A DNA stretch of 64,000 nt from Micromonospora chalcea (GCF_002926165.1 NZ_MAGP01000097.1:31885-95884), one strand, 5' to 3'. Positions 48,285 to 57,205 are shown, counted from the first letter of the stretch. Translations and numbers: made by a program. Notes: generated from the letters alone by a model not told the origin.

Positions 48285-50387
48285 TCAACGGGCGGCCGCG
48301 GCGGCGCGGGAACGCCACAGCAGCCAGACGAAGTACGGGGTGCCGATCATGGCGGTGACCAGACCGGCGGGGACCTGGGCGGGGGCGATGACGCTGCGGC
48401 CGAGCGTGTCGGCGAGGCTGACCAGGGTGGCGCCGACCAGCACCGCGACCGGCAGGACGCGGGTGTGCCGCCCGCCGACGAGCGCCCGGGCCGCGTGCGG
48501 CGCGACCAGGCCGACGAAGCCGATCACGCCGACCGCCGACACGGCGGTGGCGGTGAGCAGCGCCGCCAGGCCGAGCGCGACCAGCCGGGCGCGTTCCAGC
48601 CGGACGCCGAGCACCCGGGGCGTGTCGTCGTCGAGCGCGAGCAGGTCCAGCTCGCGGCGCACGGCGGCCACCACCGGCAGCGCGACCAGCAGCGCGATCG
48701 CCACCGGCAGCACCTGCGGGGCGGTGCGCCCGTAGGTGGAGCCGGACAGCCAGGTCAGCGCCTTGCCGGTGTTCCACGGGTCGGAGGACACCACGATGAA
48801 CGTGATGATCGCCGTGCCGCCCTGCCAGACCGCGAACCCGATCAGCACCAGCCGGTCGGAGTTGAGTCCCCGCCGCCGGGCCAGGCCGTAGACCAGCGCG
48901 AACGCGACGACCGCGCCGAGACCGGCGGCGCCGGACAGGGCGAGCACGCCGGCCATCGGCGCGAACGTCAGCAGCGACACCGCGCCGATGCCGGCGCCGC
49001 CGGTGATGCCGAGGATGCCCGGCTCGGCCAGCGGGTTGCGGCAGACCGCCTGCACTGTGGTGCCGGCCAGGGCCAGCGCGGCGCCGGCCAGCAGCGCCGC
49101 GGCGACGCGCGGCCAGCGGGCGTCCAGCACGAAGGTGTACGCCGGTCCGGTGCGGCCCTGCACCCAGTTGACGATGTCGCCCAGCAGCACCCAGGTGTCA
49201 CCGGCGAGCATGCCGAGCACCAGCGCGGCGGTGGCGACGACCGCGCAGACCGCGACGACGGCGGCGACGAAGCCGCGGGAGCGCACGGCGGCGTGGCCGC
49301 CCGGCGCCTGCCGGGTCGGTCCGGCGTCGCGGTGGCGGCGGGCCAGCCACACCAGCAGCACCGCGCCGAAGAGCGTGGTCACCACGCCGGTCGGCACGTC
49401 GACACCGGCCTGGCCGCCGAGCACGGCGCGCAGCAGCACGTCGGAGCCGAGCACGATGACCACGCCGACGATGCCGGACAGCGGCATCAGGACGCGGTGC
49501 CGGTGCACCTCGGGCACCCACTTGCCGAGCAGCCGGACGATCACCGGCGCGCCGAGACCGACGAAGCCGATCGGGCCGGCCAGGGTGACCGCCGCGGCGG
49601 AGAGCAGCACCGCCAGCAGCACGACCGTCAGCCGGGTACGACGCACGTTGAGCCCGAGCACGGTGGCGGTGTCGTCGCCGAGGGCGAGCAGGTCCAGCCG
49701 GTGCCCGAGGGCCACGAGCACCAGTGCGGCGACAGCGATCACGGGGGCGAGCTGGGTGAACGCGACCAGGTCGCCCTGCACGAGCGAGCCGTTGCCCCAG
49801 GCGAACAGGCCGATGGTGGCCTGCTCGAACAGCAGCATGAGCAGCATGGTCAGCGAGGACAGCGCCATCGCGGTGGCCGAGCCGGCGAGGATGAGCCGGG
49901 TGGTGGCGGCCTGGCCGCCGGCCGAGAGCAGCATGACCAGGGAGGCGGCGGCGAGTCCGCCGCAGAACGCCAGCCCGCCCGCGGGCAGCGCGGGCAGCGC
50001 GATCCCGAACGCGGCGGTGGAGACGATCGCCAGGTGCGCGCCCGCGTTGACGGCGAGCGTGTCCGGCGAGGCGAGCGGGTTGCGGGTGGTCGACTGCAAC
50101 GCCGCGCCGGCGAAGCCGAGCGCGACGCCGACGGCCAGGCCGGTGAGCAGCCGGGGCAGGCGGGAGGCGACGAGCACCCGGGCGGTCTCGTCGTCGCCGC
50201 CGGTGAGCAGCCGGAGCAGGTCCAGCGCCCCGACCGAGGAGGTGCCCTGGGTGAGGTGCACCGCGGTGATCGCGACGAGCAGGGCGGCGGCGAGGGCGAA
50301 CGCGCCGGCGACCCGGCTGCGCCGGGCGGGCGGCGGCCCGGCCGGGGCCGGCCGGGTGGCCGGCCCCGGTGGGGCGGGGGCGGTCAT
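48285..50387 (-). CDS. fused ferric-siderophore ABC permease (FhuB-like double FecCD)
   Basis: A 700-aa permease made of two FecCD halves in one chain, as in FhuB, with about 18-20 transmembrane helices. Each half has the transporter loops: NPLASPDTLAVNAGA and GLGAPVIVRLL in the first, NPLAEPGILGITGGA and VGLVAPHAARALVG in the second. The shared NPLAxP and GL(V/G)AP motifs show internal duplication. ATG 50387 lies 6 nt after the binding-protein stop. It works with the neighbouring ATPase and lipoprotein to import ferric siderophore. Confidence 0.94.
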   Translation of the reverse strand: MTAPAPPGPATRPAPAGPPPARRSRVAGAFALAAALLVAITAVHLTQGTSSVGALDLLRLLTGGDDETARVLVASRLPRLLTGLAVGVALGFAGAALQSTTRNPLASPDTLAVNAGAHLAIVSTAAFGIALPALPAGGLAFCGGLAAASLVMLLSAGGQAATTRLILAGSATAMALSSLTMLLMLLFEQATIGLFAWGNGSLVQGDLVAFTQLAPVIAVAALVLVALGHRLDLLALGDDTATVLGLNVRRTRLTVVLLAVLLSAAAVTLAGPIGFVGLGAPVIVRLLGKWVPEVHRHRVLMPLSGIVGVVIVLGSDVLLRAVLGGQAGVDVPTGVVTTLFGAVLLVWLARRHRDAGPTRQAPGGHAAVRSRGFVAAVVAVCAVVATAALVLGMLAGDTWVLLGDIVNWVQGRTGPAYTFVLDARWPRVAAALLAGAALALAGTTVQAVCRNPLAEPGILGITGGAGIGAVSLLTFAPMAGVLALSGAAGLGAVVAFALVYGLARRRGLNSDRLVLIGFAVWQGGTAIITFIVVSSDPWNTGKALTWLSGSTYGRTAPQVLPVAIALLVALPVVAAVRRELDLLALDDDTPRVLGVRLERARLVALGLAALLTATAVSAVGVIGFVGLVAPHAARALVGGRHTRVLPVAVLVGATLVSLADTLGRSVIAPAQVPAGLVTAMIGTPYFVWLLWRSRAAAAAR

Positions 50388-50392
50388 CGCGC

Positions 50393-51382
50393 TCAAGCCG
50401 TGTAGACCTTGACCAGCTCGTCGATGTACTGCTTGGCGGAGAGCGTGCCGCCGAAGGTCCAGATGCCGTTGGGCATCTTGTGCAGCTTGTTCTGCTGGAC
50501 GAACGGCAGGGAACGCCAGATCGCGTTGCCGGCGAGGCCGTCGGCGAACACGTCGGTGCCGTCCGAGGCGTTGTAGAAGAAGTGCAGGTCCTGGCTCTTG
50601 AGGACGGTCATGCCCTCGACGTCGGTCTGGCCCAGGCCCCACATCTCGTCGGTCTTGCCGGTCCAGGCGTTCTTGAGGCCGAGCTGGATGCCGAGCTGGG
50701 AGACGAGCGCGCCCTCGCCGAACATCCGGATCGAGACGGTGCTGCCTTCCTTCCAGCCGTCGGCGATCGCGAACTGCTTGCCGGCCGCACCGGCGTCGGC
50801 GATCTTCTTCTTGCCGTCGGCGAGCGCGGCGTCGAAGTCGGCGAGCAGCTTGTCCGCCTGCGCGGTGCGCCCGGTCGCGGTGGCGATCATCTTCAGGTCC
50901 GAGCGCATCCGGCCGATGTTGTCGGAGGCGTCGCTGCCCTTGGTGACCAGCACCGGGACGTACTTCTCCAGCTGGGTGACGACGGCGGAGCCGCGCTCGG
51001 CCTCCATCACCACGAGGTCCGGCTGGAGGGCGACGATGGAGTCGACGCTCGGCTCACCCCGGGTGCCGACGTCCTTGACGCTCGGGTCGAGCGGGGCGGC
51101 GGTCACCCAGGTGGCGTACCCCTTGGGGTCGGCCACGCCGACCGGCATCACGCCGAGGCCGACGAGCATCTCGACCTCGCCCCACTCCAGGCCGACGACC
51201 TTGGTGGCGGGGCTCTTGAGCGTGATGGTCTTGCCCCGGCTGTCGGTGACGGTGACCGGGCCGGTGGGCGCGGCGTCGGAGGAGGACGGTGCGGCGGCGG
51301 GCTCCTCGGTGGTGCCGCAGCCGGCGATCAGCAGCGCGCTCGCCGCGGCGGCGGCGAGCAGGGTCAGGCGGGTACGCAGCAT
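50393..51382 (-). CDS. ferric-siderophore binding lipoprotein
   Basis: A 329-aa class III substrate-binding protein. Lipobox LLIAGC (Cys22) anchors it outside the membrane; a short Pro/Ala/Ser tether precedes the first lobe. Characteristic elements are KVVGLEWGEVEMLVGLGV, EPSVDSIVALQPDLVV and the long backbone helix (residues ~165-190). The lack of FecCD partners elsewhere in the window and its place in the operon indicate it serves the fused permease. The ligand is probably desferrioxamine from the convergent operon, but this is inference. Confidence 0.93.
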   Translation of the reverse strand: MLRTRLTLLAAAAASALLIAGCGTTEEPAAAPSSSDAAPTGPVTVTDSRGKTITLKSPATKVVGLEWGEVEMLVGLGVMPVGVADPKGYATWVTAAPLDPSVKDVGTRGEPSVDSIVALQPDLVVMEAERGSAVVTQLEKYVPVLVTKGSDASDNIGRMRSDLKMIATATGRTAQADKLLADFDAALADGKKKIADAGAAGKQFAIADGWKEGSTVSIRMFGEGALVSQLGIQLGLKNAWTGKTDEMWGLGQTDVEGMTVLKSQDLHFFYNASDGTDVFADGLAGNAIWRSLPFVQQNKLHKMPNGIWTFGGTLSAKQYIDELVKVYTA

Positions 51383-51410
51383 CGGTTTCTCTTCTGTGTG
51401 CAGGGATCGG

Positions 51411-52235
51411 TCAGGCGGGGATACGGGTCGTGTGCCGGCCGACGGGACGTGTGGAGAGCAGGTTGGTGACCGGGTCGACGATCACCTCGACGCGGATGCC
51501 GTACGCCTCGGTGAGCGCCGCCTCGGTGAACACCTCGTGCGGCGTGCCGGTGCCGCGGACCCGGCCCTCGTGCAGGAGCACGACCTGGTCGGCGACGGCG
51601 GCGGCCTGGTTGAGGTCGTGCAGCACCACGCCGACGGCGACGCCGGCGGTGTCGGCGAGGTCGCGCATCAGGTCGAGGATCTCCACCTGGTAGCGCAGGT
51701 CCAGGAACGTGGTGGGCTCGTCCAGCAGCAGGATCGCGGTGTCCTGGGCCAGGCAGGTGGCCAGCCAGACGCGTTGCAGCTCGCCGCCGGACAGCTCGTC
51801 GACCGGCCGGCCGGCCATGCCGTCGACACCTGTCACGGTCATGGCCCGGTCGATCGCGGCGGGCCCGTCGGGGTCGCCGGCGCGCCACCGCTGCCGGTAG
51901 GGGTGCCGGCCGTAGCCGACCACGTCCCGCACCGTGACCCCGCTCGGGGTGGGGCGGCTCTGCGCCAGCAGCGTGACCCGGCGGGCGAAGTCCCGGGGGG
52001 ACAGCGCCCGGGCCGGGGTGCCGTCGGCGAGCACGACCTCGCCGTGTTCCAGCGGGTGCAGGCGGGCCAGCCCGCGCAGCAGCGTCGACTTGCCGCTGCC
52101 GTTCGGGCCGACCAGCGCGGTCACCGCCGCGGGGGGCAGCGTGATGGCGGCGTCGTGCACCACCGTCTTGCCGTGGTAGCCCAGCCGCAGCTCACTGCCC
52201 GTCAGGCCGTCGGCCCGCACTGCTTCGCTCGTCAC
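51411..52235 (-). CDS. ferric-siderophore ABC transporter ATPase (FhuC/FecE-like)
   Basis: A 274-aa ABC ATPase with Walker A LVGPNGSGKST (~41-51), signature LSGGELQRVWLA and Walker B ILLLDEPTTFLD. First gene of the uptake operon (ATPase, binding protein, permease, reductase). The GTG at 52235 lies directly after the iron box and about one base after the predicted transcription start, so the mRNA is probably leaderless; GTG at 52220 is an alternative. Confidence 0.94.
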   Translation of the reverse strand: MTSEAVRADGLTGSELRLGYHGKTVVHDAAITLPPAAVTALVGPNGSGKSTLLRGLARLHPLEHGEVVLADGTPARALSPRDFARRVTLLAQSRPTPSGVTVRDVVGYGRHPYRQRWRAGDPDGPAAIDRAMTVTGVDGMAGRPVDELSGGELQRVWLATCLAQDTAILLLDEPTTFLDLRYQVEILDLMRDLADTAGVAVGVVLHDLNQAAAVADQVVLLHEGRVRGTGTPHEVFTEAALTEAYGIRVEVIVDPVTNLLSTRPVGRHTTRIPA

Positions 52236-52236
52236 G

Positions 52237-52273
52237 CAGGTTAGGCTAACCTAAGACTCGATCATCCTGTCAA
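52237..52273 (-). promoter_or_regulatory. iron box and promoter of siderophore uptake operon
   Basis: On the minus strand, -35 TTGACA (52268-52273) and -10 TAGCCT (52243-52248, 19-nt spacer; TTAGCC at 18 nt is an alternative) are followed at once by the GTG. The 19-bp iron box 52237-52255 matches the consensus TTAGGTTAGGCTAACCTAA at 17 positions and covers the -10. Confidence 0.85.
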
Positions 52274-52324
52274 GCCGGTCCTTCGGCCCGATCTCCCCTC
52301 CCCCACCCCGGCCCCGACCCGGTC

Positions 52325-52379
52325 GATCATGAGGTTGACGGCGTTGTCGATCTCCGATCCGGCCGCCAACCTCATGGTC
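52325..52379. repeat. intergenic inverted repeat with CATGAGGTTG arms
   Basis: CATGAGGTTG (52328-52337) pairs with CAACCTCATG (52367-52376); flanking bases extend it to about 13 bp with one G-T pair. It lies between the uptake operon promoter and the 3' end of the pectate lyase gene and may be its terminator or a dispersed palindrome. Confidence 0.55.
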
Positions 52380-52400
52380 AACCGCGTGGGGCGCCGGGGG

Positions 52401-54017
52401 TCAGAGCGAGACCGGGCGGCCGCCGAGGGTCACCGTGAGGCGGCCGTCGCCGGCGAAGGACCAGGCCAGGGCACCGGAGTACGTGGCGCAGCGGGAACCG
52501 TTGGCGCCGGACCAGAACTGGTTCGAGCCGTCCACGTTCCCGACGGTCCTGTCGTTCGATCCGCTGCCGGCGAAGCGGCAGGAGGTGTTGTTCCGGTAGA
52601 CCGAGGTGCCGGCGTCGAACGAGAAGTTCCGTTCGGTGCTGTCGATGCTCAGATTGTTCGAGATCGTCATGGTGCCCGGGTTCCGGTTGTACGTGAAGCC
52701 GTGCTTGCCGTTGCGGTACGCGATGGTGCGCCGCACGGTGTGGTTGACGGCGATGTCCTCACCGCCGAGCTTGAAGCCGTTGCGGTCGCCGTTGCCGTTC
52801 TGGGTGCCGTTGCTGAGCGTGCCGTTGCTGTACGCGAGGGAGTCCTCGATGGTCACCGTGCCGATCGCGCCGGTGTCGGACTTGGTGTAGAGGTCCCACC
52901 CGTCGTCGATGTTGTGATGCGACACCGCGTACCGGAAGATGTTGCCACCGCCCACTGTGAGCTTGGCCGCGAAGCCGTCGGCGTCTTCGCCGTCGGAGTC
53001 GGCGTTGTCGTGCGACTCCACGCTCACCATCAGGTTGTTCGCCGGCCACTGGTCGCGGGGCGTGCTGGAGGCGATCCGGGACAGTTGCAGCCCGGTGTCG
53101 CGGTTGAAGCGGGTCACCGTCCGCTCGATGATGTTGTTGCTGCCGCCGACGAAGATGCCGTTGTCACCGGCCCGCTCCACCACGAGCCCGCGCACGTGCC
53201 AGTACGAGGCGTTCAGCGCCAGCCCCCGGTTGGCCGGGTCCTCGCTCATCGCCGAGAAGTTCAGGATCGGCGTCTCGCCCGGGTAGGCGTACAGGTTCTT
53301 GCGGGCGCTCGACGTGCCGTTGTTGCCGGCGGCGACGGTGACCGTCTGGGACAGGCTGTAGGTGCCGCCGCGCAGGTAGATCGTGCCGCCGGCGCCGACG
53401 CGGGTGATCGCCGCGGCGATGGTGGTGGGGCTGGCCTGGGTGCCGGCCGCCCCGGCGGTGCCGTTCGGCGCGGCGTAGATCGCGCCGCCGGCCGGCGGCG
53501 GCGTGGTCGGTGGCGGCGTCGTCGGCGGCGGGGTGCTCGGGGGCGGGCTGCTCGGCGGGGCGCTGGTCGGTGGCGTGTCGGTGGTGGGCGTGACGCCACC
53601 GGTGCACGTGACGCCGTTGACGGCGAACGAGGTCGGGATCGGGTTGCTGGTGTCGTTCCAGGTGCCGTTGAAGCCGAACGACGTGCTCGCGTTGGTGCCC
53701 AGGCTGCCGTTGTAGCTGACGTTGGCGGCCCGCACCGACGCGCCGCTGGCGGTGATCTCGGCGCCCCAGGCCTGGGCGACGGTCTGCCCGGCGGCGAAGG
53801 TCCAGGTGACGGCCCATCCGTTGAGCGGGTCGCCGAGGTTCGTCAGGTTGACGTTGGCGGTGAAGCCGCCGCCCCACTGCGCGGTTACGGCGTAGTCGAC
53901 GCGGCAGCCGGCGGCCGCCTGGGCGGCGGTCGCGCCGACGGCCAGGCCGGACGCGGCGAGCGCCGCCGTCGCCGCGGCCGATGTCCACAACACCGTACGA
54001 CGGTGTCGGTTGATCAT
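52401..54017 (-). CDS. secreted pectate lyase, CBM2 plus PL9-like beta-helix
   Basis: A 538-aa extracellular polysaccharide lyase. After a signal peptide (cleavage near AQAAA, ~35), residues ~37-138 are a family 2 cellulose-binding module (first Cys in GCRVDYAV, QWGGGFTANVNLTNLG, last Cys in VTCTGG). A Thr/Pro linker (~143-175) leads to a right-handed parallel beta-helix with GGTIYLRGGTY, then DSDGEDADGFAAKLTVGGGN split by the usual Ca-binding Asp cluster, NIDDGWDLYTK and RNGFKLGGE, whose Lys is in the place of the PL9 catalytic base. It would cleave polygalacturonate in plant cell walls. Start ATG 54017 has GGAGGA upstream. Confidence 0.9.
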   Translation of the reverse strand: MINRHRRTVLWTSAAATAALAASGLAVGATAAQAAAGCRVDYAVTAQWGGGFTANVNLTNLGDPLNGWAVTWTFAAGQTVAQAWGAEITASGASVRAANVSYNGSLGTNASTSFGFNGTWNDTSNPIPTSFAVNGVTCTGGVTPTTDTPPTSAPPSSPPPSTPPPTTPPPTTPPPAGGAIYAAPNGTAGAAGTQASPTTIAAAITRVGAGGTIYLRGGTYSLSQTVTVAAGNNGTSSARKNLYAYPGETPILNFSAMSEDPANRGLALNASYWHVRGLVVERAGDNGIFVGGSNNIIERTVTRFNRDTGLQLSRIASSTPRDQWPANNLMVSVESHDNADSDGEDADGFAAKLTVGGGNIFRYAVSHHNIDDGWDLYTKSDTGAIGTVTIEDSLAYSNGTLSNGTQNGNGDRNGFKLGGEDIAVNHTVRRTIAYRNGKHGFTYNRNPGTMTISNNLSIDSTERNFSFDAGTSVYRNNTSCRFAGSGSNDRTVGNVDGSNQFWSGANGSRCATYSGALAWSFAGDGRLTVTLGGRPVSL

Positions 54018-54141
54018 GATGATCTCCTCCGGGTGGTGGTGCGGTGCCCACGCCGCTACCGGCACCGATGCCCGGTCGGTGTCAGGGGCGGGCCTTGTCG
54101 CCCGGACGTCCGTGTCATGCCGAACGCTCACGTCTCCCGCG

Positions 54142-54189
54142 CAGTAAGCGCTTTCAGCGCAGCCTAACGACGGACGTCGATGCGGTCAA
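54142..54189 (-). promoter_or_regulatory. promoter and LacI-type operator of pectate lyase gene
   Basis: Minus strand: -35 TTGACC (54184-54189), 17-nt spacer, -10 TAGGCT (54161-54166). Just downstream, overlapping the expected start point, is the 16-bp near-palindrome 54142-54157 (CTGAAAGCGCTTACTG on that strand), with the central CG typical of LacI-family operators. No LacI gene lies in the window. Confidence 0.75.
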
Positions 54190-54366
54190 ACATCCGGGGT
54201 GCGCTGAACGATCTCGCGCCGCCGTCCGTATCCACTGCCGACGGGAACATCGGCCGGAACCGCGATGCCGGAGCGGGCACGAGCACGATTCCTCCAGTCG
54301 TCACTTCGCACCGTGGAGACGGCGCGGCAGCCGCCGCACCCTCCCGGTCAACCAGAGGAGAGGTGC

Positions 54367-55266
54367 ATGGCCAGGGGTACGCGCAAGACCGCGGTCCTGA
54401 AGCTCGGCGGGGTGGGCGCCCTCGCGGCGCTGTTGTTCGCCGGTGGGCTGCAACTGGCGTCGGCGGGCGAGAACAACCGCCCGGCCACCACCGCCGCCGC
54501 GCAGACCGTGAACTGCCCGACGGTACGCGACAAGCTGCCGGCCGTACCGGCGGCGGCATCGGCCCAGGTGGAGCGGGAACTGGCCAACCTGGACCAGGAG
54601 ATCGCCCGGCAGAACGAGCGGCTGGCCCGGCAGGCGGTACGCCCCGAGGGCGGACCGGCGTTCATCGACAACGCCATCCTCGGCCCGCTGCGCAGCAAGC
54701 GCGTCGCCGTGCTCGACCGCATCGAGATCGCGTTCAACCGGATCGGCGCGCCGCGCCCGGACCTGGACGCGCTGGCGGCCTGCTCGCTCAACGCCCCGGG
54801 CGTGCCGAGCGCCGTCAACGGCGGCGCCGGCCAGAACGCCGGCGGCCAGAACGGCAACGCGGGCGGTCAGAACGGCAACGCCGGGGGCCAGAACGGGAAC
54901 AACGGCGGTCAGAACGGCAACGCCGGGGGCCAGAACGGGAACGCCGGCGGCCAGAACGGCAACGCGGCCGGACCGGCCCGGACGGTCAACTGCCCGCGTG
55001 TCGCGCTGCCCGCCGTCCCGGCTGCGGCCGCCGGCCAGGTGCAGGCCGAACTGGCCACGCTGGACAAGCAGATCGCCGAGGCGAACGCCCGCCTCGCCCA
55101 GCTCGCGGTGCGCCCCGAGGGCGGACCGGCCTTCATCGACAACGCGATCCTCGGGCCGCTGCGCAGCAAGCGCGTCGCGGCGCTCGACCGCATCGAGATC
55201 GCGTTCAACCGGGTCGGCGCGCAGCGCCCGAACCTGGACGCGCTGGCCACCTGCGGCCTGAACTGA
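54367..55266 (+). CDS. secreted protein with duplicated domain and GGQNGNA-repeat linker
   Basis: A 299-aa exported protein of unknown function. A signal peptide (residues ~1-33, ending LASAG) is followed by two homologous ~95-residue domains (~47-145 and ~204-299). Each begins with TVNCP, contains an amphipathic helix (ELANLDQEIAR / ELATLDKQIAE), then the nearly identical stretch beginning AVRPEGGPAFIDNAIL, and ends with a second cysteine near LDALA. One disulfide per domain is likely. The linker has six GGQNGNA/N repeats. The ATG follows GAGGAGAGG. I do not recognise the domain. Confidence 0.82.
   Translation: MARGTRKTAVLKLGGVGALAALLFAGGLQLASAGENNRPATTAAAQTVNCPTVRDKLPAVPAAASAQVERELANLDQEIARQNERLARQAVRPEGGPAFIDNAILGPLRSKRVAVLDRIEIAFNRIGAPRPDLDALAACSLNAPGVPSAVNGGAGQNAGGQNGNAGGQNGNAGGQNGNNGGQNGNAGGQNGNAGGQNGNAAGPARTVNCPRVALPAVPAAAAGQVQAELATLDKQIAEANARLAQLAVRPEGGPAFIDNAILGPLRSKRVAALDRIEIAFNRVGAQRPNLDALATCGLN
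54841..54966 (+). repeat. six tandem 21-bp repeats (GGQNGNA linker)
   Basis: Six in-frame 21-bp units encode GGQNGNA (one GGQNGNN) between the two homologous domains. Units differ at silent positions (GGCGGC, GGCGGT or GGGGGC). Length variation by slippage is plausible. Confidence 0.9.
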
Positions 55267-55273
55267 ACGCCCG

Positions 55274-55311
55274 GTCGCGGCCCGGCGGCGCGCATCCCGC
55301 CGGGCCGCGAC
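55274..55311. terminator. bidirectional hairpin between duplicated-domain and hemerythrin genes
   Basis: Perfect 15-bp GC arms (55274-55288, 55297-55311), loop 8 nt, filling the 51-nt gap between convergent genes. Confidence 0.85.
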
Positions 55312-55317
55312 CCGGGG

Positions 55318-55788
55318 TCACAGCGGTCCGAGGACGTCGGCCGGGTCGGCGTCCAGCGCCAGCGTCTCCAGCACCGAAAGAAGCTGCCGCTCCTCGTACC
55401 GGAAGTGCGACTCCATGATCGCCGCAACGCCCTCCAGGTGCCGGGCCAGCTCGTCGGGCGGGGCGTCGCGAGCCACCGCCGCACCCAGCCCGGCCAGCAG
55501 GTAACCGATCATCGAGTGGTCCTGTCGCAGCCGGTCCAGCGTCTCGCGCAGCTCCGGATGGCGCGTCGCGACCGCCGGGAAGAGACTGCGGTCCTCGCCC
55601 TCGTGATGCGCGGTCAGCGCCGCGCAGAACCCGTGGCAGAACAGCAGCAGGTCCCGTGTCGCGGGCCGTGCCGGCTCACCGGCGGCGAGCGCCCGCCGGG
55701 TCACCTCAAGCGCCTCGCGCAGCCGCTCGTGGACGGCGCGCATCTCCCGGCTCCAGGCCACCAGCCTGGTCTGTTCGCCCTCAGCCAC
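55318..55788 (-). CDS. hemerythrin HHE-domain protein
   Basis: A 156-aa four-helix bundle protein expected to hold a diiron or other metal site. Histidine and acidic ligands appear in order: EMRAVHERL, LLFCHGFCAALTAHHEGEDRSLFP, RQDHSMI and ESHFRYEERQL, the classical HHE spacing. Such proteins bind oxygen, NO or iron. No signal peptide, so cytosolic. The GTG at 55788 is used. It diverges from the beta-lactamase-fold gene. Confidence 0.92.
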   Translation of the reverse strand: MAEGEQTRLVAWSREMRAVHERLREALEVTRRALAAGEPARPATRDLLLFCHGFCAALTAHHEGEDRSLFPAVATRHPELRETLDRLRQDHSMIGYLLAGLGAAVARDAPPDELARHLEGVAAIMESHFRYEERQLLSVLETLALDADPADVLGPL

Positions 55789-56023
55789 GTGGCGAGGGCG
55801 AAGGGACGACGAGTGTCATCGTCGTGCTCCCTTCGATCCGGCGCCTCCATGCCTGACACGGTCTGCCACCGGCACGCGACGCTGCGCGGAGCCTAACCGG
55901 CGACGCCGGGAGCGATCAAGTAGTGCCAGCGCTACCCCGGCCCGGTAGCTGGTGGGATGGAACGCGGGACCGGTTCTGGCGAGGCTTGAGCCCGTACCCG
56001 TTCACCTCCGTCGAGGAGTTCCC

Positions 56024-57190
56024 ATGACCCGCCGTACCCTCCCGATGGCCGTCGGCGCCACGGCCCTGCTGACCGTCACCGCGCTCGGTGTGCCCGCCGC
56101 GTCCGCCACGACCACCGACGCCCGGCGTCCCGCCGCCGACGCCGTCCAGACGCGACTGGACGGCCTGGTCACCGAGCACGGCTTCCCCGGGGTGCTGGCC
56201 TCCGTACGCCGCGACGGCCGGGTGCGCGACTACACCGCGGGCGTGGGTGACCTGCGCACCGGCGCCGCGATCCCCCGCGACGCCCGGGTGCGCGTGGGCA
56301 GCAACACCAAGACGTTCACCGCGGTGGTCGTTCTCCAGCTCGTCGGCGAGGGCCGCATCGACCTCGACGCCACCGTCGAGCGCTACCTGCCCGGGATGGT
56401 GCGCGCCAACGGCAACGACGGGCGGCGGATCACCGTACGCCAGCTGCTGCAGCAGACCAGCGGCCTGCCCGACTACGACGAGGTCGTGTTCAGCGAGGCG
56501 CAGGATCTGGTGGACCGCCGCAGCGACTACTTCGACCCGCGCCGGCTGCTGGACGAGGCGCTCACCCAGTCGCGGCGCTTCCCGCCGGGTCAGAAGTGGG
56601 AGTACAGCAACACCAACTTCGTGCTGGCCGGGCTGATCATCGAGCGGGTCACCAAGCGTCCGGTGGGTGAGGAGATCACCCAGCGGATCATCGAGCCGCT
56701 GCGGCTGCGTGACACGTACTGGCCGCAGACCGGCGAGCAGGACCTGCCGGGCCGCCTGCCGCGCGGATACGTCGCGGTGGAGCCGGGCGCGCCGTGGGTC
56801 GACGTGACCCGGATGGACCCGTCGCTGGGCTGGGCCGCCGGTCAGCTCGTCTCCACGCCGTCGGACCTGCGCACGTTCTTCGAGGCGCTGCTGGCGGGCA
56901 AGCTGCTCAAGCCGGCCCAGCAGGCGGCGCTGACGCGCACGGTGCCGGCGCCCGACTTCGAGCCCAACGGGGTGTGGGAGTACGGCCTGGGCATCGCCCG
57001 GCACGAGCTGCCCTGCGGCGGTCACGCCTGGGGGCACGGCGGCGACATCCAGGGCTTCGAGACGCGCAACCTGTCCACCACCGACGGGCGCAGCGCCGTG
57101 GTCGCGGTGACCGCGCTGCCGACCAGCCTGGAGATGCTGGAGGCGGTCACCAGCACCGTCGACGCGGCCCTGTGCGGCACCCGCCGCTGA
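56024..57190 (+). CDS. secreted serine beta-lactamase/DD-peptidase-fold hydrolase
   Basis: A 388-aa exported class C-type serine hydrolase. Signal peptide to about residue 28 (PAASA). Motif 1 is S93-N-T-K96 in VGSNTKTF, motif 2 is Y194-S-N in WEYSNTNF, and motif 3 is HGGD (~338) in place of KTG, typical of D-Ala-D-Ala carboxypeptidase or esterase EstB-like members rather than true beta-lactamases. It would act on peptidoglycan stems or small esters outside the cell. The ATG follows GAGGAG by 6 nt. A strong hairpin follows. Confidence 0.92.
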   Translation: MTRRTLPMAVGATALLTVTALGVPAASATTTDARRPAADAVQTRLDGLVTEHGFPGVLASVRRDGRVRDYTAGVGDLRTGAAIPRDARVRVGSNTKTFTAVVVLQLVGEGRIDLDATVERYLPGMVRANGNDGRRITVRQLLQQTSGLPDYDEVVFSEAQDLVDRRSDYFDPRRLLDEALTQSRRFPPGQKWEYSNTNFVLAGLIIERVTKRPVGEEITQRIIEPLRLRDTYWPQTGEQDLPGRLPRGYVAVEPGAPWVDVTRMDPSLGWAAGQLVSTPSDLRTFFEALLAGKLLKPAQQAALTRTVPAPDFEPNGVWEYGLGIARHELPCGGHAWGHGGDIQGFETRNLSTTDGRSAVVAVTALPTSLEMLEAVTSTVDAALCGTRR

Positions 57191-57205
57191 TCCGGCCGAC
57201 CCGTC

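Noticed and set aside
54841..54966. Possible CRISPR or VNTR outside genes
   Set aside because: 21-bp units lie in frame inside a secreted-protein gene and encode a linker.
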